From Candidatus Absconditabacterales bacterium (GTDB taxonomy: Bacteria > Patescibacteria > JAEDAM01 > Absconditabacterales > Absconditicoccaceae), in assembly GCA_938010495.1 (NCBI GenBank), contig CALLUT010000182.1, positions 1 through 13,728 of the forward strand: 13,728 nucleotides of DNA, in the 5' to 3' direction. The translations under genes and the position numbers were made by a program. Under the pieces are notes generated by a model that was given only the letters and a program-made list of their open reading frames with translations, had not been told where the DNA came from and did not search any database. Shown piece by piece: positions 1-7,985 of the stretch. How positions within the stretch are numbered: the stretch's first letter is position 1; every line of letters begins with the position of its first letter.

Positions 1-1
1 T

Positions 2-1843
2 TCATATGAGGCATGAAATGCATCTCTCTTATACTTAGACAGTCAAGATGGTGATGTATTAGCATATGTTTGATCAAAAGATTATTACAATGAAGAAATA
101 GATGGACAAGTTGATATAATCCAGGCGAAAAGACAACCTTGATCTGCAATTAAACCATTCGTCTATGCTCTTTGATTTATGAAACTAGCATTAACAACTG
201 AGAGCCCAATTTATGATATCAAATTTACGATAGCAAACAACACTCCAGAAAATGCAGATGGGAATTATAACTGATTGACATCATTAAAAAGAGCTCTTGC
301 ATGAAGTAGAAATATTCCTGCAATTAAAATGTTCTTAGCTATTTGATGAGAAAATCCATTTAAAAACTTCTTGCGAGATCTATGAGTTAGATCGTTAACA
401 ATGGATAGAGAAATCTATTGATACCCACTATCTATTGGTGCTTGAGAAATGACAATGTTAGAACTATGAAAAGCATATACCCATCTTAGCGCAATGGGAA
501 AACCTGCTGTAGTAAATCCAATCTTAGAAATAAGATGATCTGATTCAAGTATTCTCTATAAGAAACAAGTACAACTAGAACAACAAAAGATACCAGCATG
601 AGTGTCATACTTATTATGGTCAATACTTTCAAATAAAAATAACTTCCCAACAGGTTGGGTTGATACATTGTCATTTCCATGAATAACTTTTGCAACAAAG
701 AGTTGAACTACAAATGTTGTAAAATGAACAGAAAAACTTCCTAGAGATTGATGGTTAGTAAATTATACACCAAATAAAGTAATAATAAACTGGGCATGAA
801 ATACTGACTGAAGCTCTTTAAGAAAAGATGCATTCTGATGATGGTTAAATAGTCCAGTATGGAAGTCTTTTGTTAAAAAACTTGAGGAATCTTCATATAT
901 ACAAGATCAACAGCCTTCTGAAATGGAAGTGAAATCTGTTGCTGTATCTAAGTTAACATGAAAACTAGCTAGTGCACAAACACCTCTAGACTTTACTCAA
1001 AGAGCATTGTGATATATAAATTCACTTCCAACTGAAGTAGATAATAATGTTTGGAGTATAAAGGTAGATTCACTATGTAACAAACTACCAACTGACTTAA
1101 CTCCAGCATGAGACATCAAAAACGCATATGTAGTGCGTCCAGAATCAATACTTCCAGACAAACGTGATCAAGCAAATATTATGCAATGGTGGAATACATC
1201 ATGAGCAAATCAATATGCTGCTGCTACATGACGTCCTGTATTTATGCAAAATGTAACCGGTAATTGTGAAGAAAGAAATATCATTAAGGAGTTATGAGAG
1301 ATTGCAATAACTATTATGCAACCTACTCAGTGACAAGCTGTTACAAGAGAGTTTTCTCTCCGACATCAAACAAAATCTCCTTTCAAAATAACTTCATTAC
1401 AATTATTCTTATGAAACATTGAACTTAAATCGTTCAATTATAATAAGACATGAAATCTTGTAGATATAACCACTGTTAGAATTCCTGATGAAATTCCTGC
1501 TGGAACCTATCCTCTTAAAGTAATTGTTGTAGATGAAAAATGATACTCTGATAGTAAAACGGTAAACATTAAACTTATTGATCAAGATACAAACGCTCCT
1601 TATTTAATAAAAAATAAAGTTAAAGTAACAAAAAATAGTGCATGATGATTTGATGTTGTTCTTCTTTTTGCTGATGATGAATCAACAATTGCATCATGAA
1701 GTATTAACAAATGAGAAACTGTACTTACGCAATTACAATGAAATATAGCTGTATTTAGTACAGATTCATTGGATGGTATTTCTTATAATATTTCTGATAC
1801 AGCATGAAATGTTTGATCAAAAACTATTGTATTCCCTTCTTAA
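2..1843 (+). CDS. Penicillin-binding protein, class A-like transpeptidase (5' end outside window)
   Basis: Peptidoglycan D,D-transpeptidase that cross-links cell-wall peptides outside the membrane. The 613 residues present begin inside the transpeptidase domain; any glycosyltransferase domain would lie upstream of the window. With TGA as Gly the three penicilloyl-serine motifs are visible: RQPGSAIKPF with catalytic S48 and K51, SRN (S102, N104) and KSGT (K233-G235). Phrases such as VLAYVGSKDYY just before the active serine are typical of PBP1A/PBP1C. After about residue 420 the protein carries a two-part beta-rich extension of roughly 190 residues (GTYPLKVIVVDEKGYSD, then ISYNISDTAGNVGS near the end), resembling the Ig-like C-terminal domain of PBP1C-type proteins. 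The stop is TAA, and the last 20 nt overlap the convergent methyltransferase gene. The family is certain; the 1A versus 1C choice is not. Confidence 0.93.
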
Positions 1844-2597
1844 GGACAAGAACACTATTTCTAGACTTCTTCCAATCACTTCAAAACGATCAATCCTGGT
1901 AAATATATCAGGATTTTTCAATTACGAAACCTGTTAATTGACAAAGTTTTTTTAGTTCATGTAAGGTATAAATATGATACATTCTTTTATATGATGTTTC
2001 ATTGGTATGATATGATTTGTCTTTTCGATCAATAAGTAAGTCATTCCATGACCATTCATCTTTTATAACACTTCTTCGAGAAGCTTCCATAATATTTTTC
2101 CAGTATTTTCATACAAATCGTTTAGAAAAAGATCGATTTACCAAAACAACTTTTCATCATCGTTTTAGTGATTTATATATTCACAATAATACTTCTTGTT
2201 GTTTTTCTACTCATTGGAGATGTTGAATTGATGCTAAAGCAATCAAAAAATCAATGGATTCCTGCTTACTTTCGTTAGCAAAGTTAATCATATCATCACA
2301 AATGAAGTGTGATCATGTATATTGTTGTTTTGCAACATCAATCATTCAAGGAGCGTTATCAACTCAAGTATAGTGTACTTGGTTTCAAAGAGTTAAAATT
2401 TCTGATAATCTACCAGATCAGCATCCCAAATCCACAAGTGAAATTTGATCTCAATTTGATTGAGCAATATATTCTTGTAATTCATTATTCATAAAATCAA
2501 CCTCTGGTCGAAATTTTTTTCTTGTATTATGAAAATGCTCAGCTTGATCTGAATAACAACGTATAAGTTCATCCTTGTAGTTAAAATCTTTCTCCAT
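1824..2597 (-). CDS. Class I SAM-dependent methyltransferase
   Basis: Rossmann-fold methyltransferase of 257 aa, read with TGA as Gly. Motif I is VDLGCGSGR (residues 55-63), followed by the acidic ribose-binding residue D80 in GVDNAPGMI. An IDFLIALASIQHL stretch corresponds to motif IV, and LKRGGKVVLVNRS is the usual post-motif strand. The second half (WSWNDLLIDR, then YHIYTLHELKKLCQLTGF) resembles small-molecule methyltransferases of the UbiE/Methyltransf_11 type; the substrate cannot be read from sequence. The start chosen is the ATG of MEKDFNYKDE, 19 nt after the TAG of the upstream exonuclease gene. The frame stays open to an ATG at 2693, but that longer form would overlap the exonuclease by 77 nt. 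It is probably co-transcribed with the exonuclease. The 3' end overlaps the penicillin-binding protein gene tail to tail by 20 nt. Confidence 0.9.
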
Positions 2598-2616
2598 ATA
2601 TACTTTACCATATAAT

Positions 2617-3606
2617 CTAACTAAAGAGATCATCTCATTTTCATTCTTCTTGTTCTTTTGTCCATCATCATAAAGTACGAAGCATTTCATCATCTATGTT
2701 ATGAGTCTTTCAATCAAATTGTAATTTTTTATACGAGAGAAGATATAGCATTACTCACAATGTAATCTCTACATCATTTTTACAATAATCTTTTACTTTA
2801 GTAAGGAGTCTAGCGTTTCATGTTTCTTTATATTGTTTCAATAATTCTTCTCATTCTGCTCATGAAGAGAGTGTTTTTCATGATCATATTAATGCAGAAG
2901 CAAGATTGTTAAGACTCATTCTTCTTCATGTAAGCTTATGGATAACGAGAAATGGATCTATACTTTTTTTATTGAGTGTTTCAATTTGTTCTTGCGTGTA
3001 ACCACAATTTTTTAGTAATACAGGATTATCAAATCATATATTGTTATATCAAATAATCCATCAATCATAAGCCAATAAACGATCAGCCAGTTCTTTCATA
3101 TTAGTACGGTCAACGTATGTGTACAACAATTCACTTTCATGATTATCACTTGATGATATATCGTATGACATTTCAAAATATTGACCTTTTCATTCTCCAA
3201 ATGTGGTTTCAATATCATATACTAGATATGGTTTTCCTGCTATAGTTTTTAAATTTCATTGACGGTATTCTTCCAGTAATCATTCTAATATTGATTGATT
3301 AGATGAAATTCATTTCATTGTTCATGTATCTTTTAAGATATTATGGAAACGCTGTGTCAATTCTGGTGTCAATAATACATCAATTTTTTCTGTTTCATCG
3401 ACTATACGGATAGTATCGTTATCGTTATATATTCTGATATATGGTTTATTTTTTTGAAAAAAATACGTACGGTTACACTCTCTTGTAAGTGTCTTCAAAA
3501 AACTCAAAAATGATTGATGTCATTCTTTTGCTTGAAGTTCACGCAAACGATCAAAAAATCAAGTTTGAACAGTTAATAATTCATCTAGTTGCATACGTTT
3601 ATACAT
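2617..3606 (-). CDS. DEDD-type 3'-5' exonuclease (RNase H-like fold), PolB-exonuclease-like
   Basis: Predicted metal-dependent 3'-5' exonuclease, 329 aa. The three exonuclease motifs are visible: Exo I VYDIETTF (D131, E133), Exo II GYNNIGFDNP (D193) and Exo III DYCKNDVEIT (Y274, D278). The D-E-D-D pattern with a Tyr four residues before the last Asp suggests the DEDDy subgroup, as in predicted PolB-type exonucleases. No polymerase domain follows, so this is a stand-alone nuclease, probably for DNA repair or processing. Residues 1-120 form an N-terminal region I do not recognise; it contains a basic, aromatic patch (NRTYFFQKNKPYIRIY). The ATG was chosen as the first in-frame start after a TAA; a TTG lies 13 codons further upstream. 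It is the first gene of a two-gene minus-strand unit with the methyltransferase. Confidence 0.85.
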
Positions 3607-3681
3607 GCTCGCTATGGTATCTATTCTTGTAATCTTTTCAATCAATAGTACACTAAATACTATTTAATAATCAAAAGAACA
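3607..3681. promoter_or_regulatory. Divergent promoter region with symmetric -10 boxes
   Basis: This is the 75-nt gap between the exonuclease (-) and the spermidine-synthase-like gene (+). A perfect inverted repeat with 7-bp arms, AATAGTA (3644-3650) and TACTATT (3658-3664), is separated by 7 nt. Each arm reads TACTAT outward and can serve as a -10 box. Rightward: TTTTCA (3635-3640), 17 nt, TACTAT (3658-3663), then 18 nt to the ATG. Leftward: TTGATT (complement of 3669-3674), 18 nt, TACTAT (complement of 3645-3650). The boxes are imperfect matches to the bacterial sigma-70 consensus. The symmetry could also be a repressor site. This is inference from sequence only. Confidence 0.45.
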
Positions 3682-5109
3682 ATGAATTTTCTTATAATAA
3701 TCTGACTACTCGAGTGATTTACTACGCTTGCCGTACAAATTATAAGTATGAGAGCTGCAGTACCAATTGTATGAAGTAGTATTATCCTAACATCAATCTA
3801 TATTGGTATAATCCTTATGGCGTTGAGTACATGATATTATATTGGTTGAGTGATGGCTTCTCGCTACAAAAAAGAGCGTTTACCCTTATTATTATTTTGA
3901 TATCTCCTTTTCAGTTGATTGTATTATGCTATCATAACATTTTCAATGCATCAACCTATTTTAGAGTGGTTTCTTACTGCTACATGATCATATATTTGAA
4001 CACTCTTCATAACCGCTATCATACTCTTTTTCCTACCAGTGTGTATTGCATCACAAACCATTCCTCTTCTTACAGAAATGACATCAATTGATTCAAAATG
4101 AAGAGCTGCTTGAAGTATGTTATTTCGATCAACAGTATGATCATTTATTTGAAGTGTGTGAACAAGTATATTTCTTTTTCAGGAATTTGGAGTATTTCAA
4201 ACAAGTAAAATCGTAGTCATTATTATGATGATAACAGCATGTCTTAGTTTGATGTTGTATAAGAAAAAATGGTGATATATAGCATTGTGAGTAACCGCAA
4301 TAGCATCAACTATGTACTTTACAATGTATCAAAATAATCAAGAATGAAACTTTGTATTTGATAGCGCATACCAAGAAATTGTTGTAAGAGATATATCGCT
4401 AGATTGAGAGCCTTGAAAAGTTTTTCATACAAACGCCGCATATGCTTCTGCAATTTTTACTAGGACAAAAGAAAGTCCGTTCTGATATATTAGAGAAGCA
4501 GTAAATCTTACAAAAACTATTCAACCAAAAAACGTTCTAGTGCTTTGAACGGCCTGATTTACATATCCAAATGAAATTTCATCACTACCTTATGTTGAAA
4601 AAATTGATGCTATTGATATCGATCCTTCTGTAAAACGAATTGCAGAAGAACATTTTTTAGAAAAAAAATTATCTGATAAAGTTACGTTTTATCCAGAATC
4701 TGCAAGATATTTTGTTAATCAAGCAATTGCTTCTTGAAAAAAATATGAATTAATTTTCGTAGATGCATTTAATGGGAAATACCTTCCTGATGAACTCGTC
4801 ACACAAGAATTCTACGCTTCACTATGAAAACTTACAAACCCAGAAAATATTATTTCGAATATGATTTTGGATAGTTCATGAGACTCTATGCTCTCTAGAA
4901 GCATCACTACAACAATGGAATCAGTACTATGACCAGTTTTTGGTAAAAATGTTAGTGGAAACGAGGATGCACCAATCGTAAATCTTGTAGTTACTTGAAA
5001 AAAATTCTCTCAAGATTATAAATTACGCCAATGAGGATGAACTATTTATACTGACGATAAAAGAAATTCTGAATTAGATTTAGTAAGTATGCAAAATTGG
5101 GATAATTAA
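3682..5109 (+). CDS. Membrane-anchored spermidine-synthase-like protein
   Basis: A protein of 475 aa with an N-terminal hydrophobic half (about residues 1-215) of six to seven transmembrane segments, joined to a cytosolic class I methyltransferase-fold domain like polyamine aminopropyltransferase. The start (LLEGFTTLAVQIISMRA, then SIYIGIILMALSTGYYIGG) is the signature of the fused MFS/spermidine synthase family. The nucleotide-binding strand is NVLVLGTAGF (284-293), the acidic residue lies in IDAIDIDPSV, and VDAFNGKY (D361) sits where true spermidine synthases have the catalytic DSTDP-like loop. The glycine-rich loop is weak (GTAG instead of GGGDG), and the second Asp of the catalytic loop is Asn. 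Substrate and reaction are therefore open; calling it spermidine synthase would overreach. The ATG directly precedes the first membrane helix. The gene ends 2 nt from the convergent K+ channel gene. Confidence 0.87.
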
Positions 5110-5111
5110 CA

Positions 5112-5810
5112 TTACAAAATATCACTCCCTTTTCTTACATACTTTCCAACTATTACTCAAATCAAAATAACAAGATACATTTGTCATATTATTGTAAATA
5201 GTACAGACCAAGATTTTGCATGTGCGGAAATTGGTACTATATCTCAATATCAAAGCGTTGTTAAATTTACAAAACTGAAATATATGAATTCAGGGAAGTG
5301 ACTAAATGATGTCATTGCTATAGAAAATGATCATGGTTGGAGCATTTCAATTACTGCATAAAGAAAAGATCAAATTAATCATATAAGAATATATCAAGCT
5401 ATAGTTCAATAAATCAAATGTTGATTTACCATTTTATCGTTATGCAAAGAGATTATCAGATTTAATGTAATATATATGAAAAATAGTCATCAAGTAATCA
5501 TATATACTAGCGTCACAACTTGGTCTTGAAAGAAAACATAATCAACCCAAGAAAAAATTAACGTAAACGCTCACAAAACTATTGAGCGATACAAAAATTT
5601 ATCGTGTGATGTTACTGTATACATTCAAGTAATCAAAATTAATGATAATAATAAGTGTATCCAAAATCATGAAACCTCTAATCATGAAACAAATGGATAT
5701 CAAACCATCATCAAAACCAAAGATAATACCAACCAAACATACGTATGTCAATCAACATACGAGACAGTTTTGTCAAATCTTTTAGCAAGTTTTTTAGCTA
5801 ATTTTTTCAT
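5112..5810 (-). CDS. Potassium channel family protein (two-pore-helix/Ion_trans_2 type)
   Basis: Integral membrane protein of 232 aa with a K+ selectivity filter, NLTTLGYGDIVP, at residues 182-193. Both filter glycines (G187, G189) are encoded by TGA, so the protein is invisible under the standard code. Hydrophobic segments lie at about 24-41, 50-66, 75-93, 99-121 and 133-156. A pore helix follows (HFPEFIYFSFVNL), then the inner helix (about 200-223: WSVLFTIIGQMYLVILIGVI). The inner helix with GQMYLVILI closely resembles bacterial Ion_trans_2 proteins of about this size. The N-terminus is strongly basic (MKKLAKKLAKRFDK) and there is no cytosolic ligand-binding or RCK domain, so gating is unknown. 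Of 19 glycines, 17 are TGA codons. It likely conducts K+ across the cell membrane, supporting ion balance. The ATG lies 15 nt after a good -10 box. Confidence 0.93.
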
Positions 5811-5923
5811 ATTTATCATGATAATAGTATACTCAAATAGTACTAAAAGAGCAATTAATTTGCTATTTTAGATAAAATTAATATACATTTCATACAAATC
5901 ATACTTTTACTACATATATTCCT
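5811..5923. promoter_or_regulatory. Divergent promoter region between K+ channel and AbrB-type regulator
   Basis: This is a 113-nt AT-rich gap. The leftward promoter for the channel is TTGCTC (complement of 5849-5854), a 17-nt spacer and TATACT (complement of 5826-5831), which predicts a leader of only about 8 nt. The rightward promoter for the AbrB operon is TTGCTA (5860-5865), a 16-nt spacer and TATACA (5882-5887). The two -35 boxes form the arms of a short inverted repeat, AGCAA-TTAAT-TTGCT (5850-5864). That would be a natural place for the AbrB-type protein or another regulator to act on both directions. Boxes and spacing are seen; regulation is inferred. Confidence 0.5.
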
Positions 5924-6154
5924 ATGCATAAAAAACAATGCGCCAATATGAAGCCTGAATTTCACAGTACTGTGACTGTTTGAACAAAAGGACAGATAGT
6001 TATTCCAAAAGAAGTAAGAGAAAAATTTGATATTACTCCTTGAGACAAATTAGTGACTGTAACAAAATGAACAATGGTTATTGGTTTTATAAAAAGTGAT
6101 GACTTACCAAAACTCAAAGAATATATCGAATATGAAATGCAACAAAATCAATAA
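5924..6154 (+). CDS. AbrB/MazE/SpoVT-family DNA-binding protein
   Basis: Small regulator of 76 aa. The core VTVGTKGQIVIPKEVRE (residues 17-33), followed by FDITPGDKLVTVTKGTMVIGFIK, is the swapped-hairpin AbrB fold, which binds AT-rich DNA as a dimer through the basic KGQIVIPKEVR region. The tail (DDLPKLKEYIEYEMQQNQ) is short and acidic-helical, as in stand-alone AbrB proteins. Family members are either transition-state regulators or antitoxins. No toxin-like partner lies next to it, so a regulator is more likely. It is the first gene of a rightward series, 25 nt ahead of the membrane-fusion protein. It may therefore control the efflux and flavin genes and itself, though the sequence does not prove this. 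A downstream Met at residue 9 is an alternative start that keeps the whole domain. Confidence 0.9.
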
Positions 6155-6179
6155 TTTATATATATTTTCTTAAAAACTA

Positions 6180-7985
6180 ATGAAAAAAATTATTATCGTA
6201 TCCTCATTAATATGAACGCTTTTTATCTTATGATGCTGAAGACCAGAAACTGCAGAAGTGGCATCAGCTCCGGAAAAAAATCCATTTTATGTAGAAACCG
6301 TATCAATAAGTGATGTTTCATGATGATCTTCAATCAAAAAAACATGAAAAGTAATCGGTTCACAAGATATTGTGGTTAGTAGTCAAGCTTCTTGAAGAGT
6401 AAGTTCACTATGAGCTGGTATTTGAGATAATGTAGCTAAAAACACAAGAGTTGTTACATTGAGTGATAGTTCGTGAATTTATACATTTTCTGCTCAAAGA
6501 GCAAATGCTGCTGTAAAACAAGCTAAACTAAATTACGAACAAACAGTAGTTTCTTTGGATAAATCTATTCTAGATACTCAACAAGCTATAAAACAAGCTC
6601 AAAACCAAGCTGAAAACAGCGCATTGTGATTAGGAAATTCAAGTGCTGAACTACAAATGAGACAACTAGAATCACAATTAGATAAAGCAAAAATAGATCT
6701 AGAAACAAAAATAAATAACGATAAACAAACTATTGAAAATTTTTGAGCAACAACAAACACATTAGTTAAAAACCTACAACTACTCTATGAAGATGTAATT
6801 ACCGCTACTGACAAAATAATGTGAGTATCACCATTAAGACAAAGTGAAAATGATTTTTATGAACGCTCATTGTGAGTAAGAAATACTTGAACCAAAATAC
6901 TTGCAGAATCTGCTGTAAGAAATGGTATTCAACAACAAATTACAATAAATTCATATATTCCAAATCTAAGTCAATCATGAATCTCAAGCACATTACAAAC
7001 ACTAAAAAGCTATACGCTACAATTAGAACCAATCCTTGATAGTCTTGATACTATGCTTACATTTACCGATTCAAGCAATTCACTATCTCAAGTGCAATTA
7101 GATTGATTTATTGCTCAAATAAACTGACTACAAACACAGGTACAATGACAAGTTAGTTCCCTAACACAACAAATAAACAGTATAGAATCTTTCCTAAACA
7201 CATATGAACAATCACAACAATCTGTTAGACAAAGTATCGATGGATTAGAGAAACAAATTGCTAGCACAAAGGAATCATTAAAATCTGCTTCAGTCAACGC
7301 AAATATTTGAGTAGAAAACGCATTAAATTCTTATGACTCAACACTAAAGAATAAATCAACAACTCAAGCATCATTACTCAATGCAATTACTCAATCACAA
7401 ATTGCAGCAAGTGAAGCACAAACAAATCTTGGTAAACTAACAATCGAGTCACCGATTGATTGAACAATAGGAGATGTATTGGTTGATGTATGACAAGAGG
7501 TTGCTCCATGAACACCCTTATTTACTGTGATTAGCACACAAGATCAAGAAATAGAAATAGCCTTAACAGGTGATGAAGTTGAAGGTATCAATGACTGACA
7601 ATCAGTTACTGTAACAAGTGACTGAAAAGATTATAACTGAACTATAGTCTCAATTGCTTCTTCTTCCAATGCCACATTATGATACAAAACAATTATCCGT
7701 CTTAATGAAAATATTGCTTTAGTATGAAGTGCTGCTACAGTAACAATCTGACTTAAATCATGACAAACACTTATTCCACTAAAATATGTTAAGATTCTCA
7801 ACAAAGAACAATGACTTATCACTATATGGGATGGTTCAGAAATTCAAGAAAGCATTATCTCTTTATGAAAAGTACGAGGTTCTTCTATAGAAATTAGTTG
7901 AGAAATTGGAAATAACACAAAAATCATAACTAATGATGTGAGTAATTATGATCCAAACAAATTTATCCTTACTCCAAAATCATAA
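6180..7985 (+). CDS. RND-type membrane-fusion (HlyD/AcrA-like) lipoprotein, unusually long
   Basis: Periplasmic-adaptor-type subunit of an RND transporter, 601 aa versus about 350-420 for most AcrA/MacA proteins. A signal peptide ends in a lipobox-like ILGC with C19 as the lipid anchor. Half of the biotinyl-lipoyl domain is at about 65-97 (VVSSQASGRVSSLGAGIGDN, then VVTLSDSS). The matching half is at 418-453 (GKLTIESPIDGTIGDVL, then GQEVAPGTPLFTVIS). Between them lie about 320 residues rich in Gln, Asn, Ser and Ala with heptad-like coiled coil; this insert accounts for the extra length. A beta-barrel and membrane-proximal domain follow (IEIALTGDEVEGINDGQSVTVTS onward). The stop TAA overlaps the ATG of the RND gene by one base (TAATG), which implies translational coupling. 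No outer-membrane channel gene is present in the window. Confidence 0.92.

Noticed and set aside
486..698. Minus-strand 70-aa hydrophobic ORF
   Set aside because: It is antisense to the transpeptidase domain that carries the conserved motifs on the plus strand; it is a shadow frame.
1908..2693. Two short minus-strand ORFs that look like pieces of a broken methyltransferase gene
   Set aside because: They are joined by TGA codons at glycine positions, including the GxG of motif I. Under table 25 the gene is intact, not a pseudogene.
2597..2693. Longer methyltransferase start at 2693
   Set aside because: It is possible, but it would overlap the exonuclease by 77 nt, and the extra 32 residues look like out-of-frame translation of the exonuclease tail. 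The ATG at 2597 fits better.
3831..4091. Plus-strand 86-aa ORF in another frame
   Set aside because: It overlaps the membrane half of the spermidine-synthase-like protein, whose frame runs without TAA or TAG for 475 codons and matches a known family.
5110..5361. Open plus-strand frame after the spermidine-synthase-like stop, with an ATG at its end region
   Set aside because: It lies antisense to the K+ channel gene, has no ATG near its beginning and no recognisable motif, whereas the minus strand encodes a clear selectivity filter.
6155..6179. Possible terminator between the AbrB gene and the membrane-fusion gene
   Set aside because: It is only AT-rich sequence without hairpin arms; read-through is more likely.
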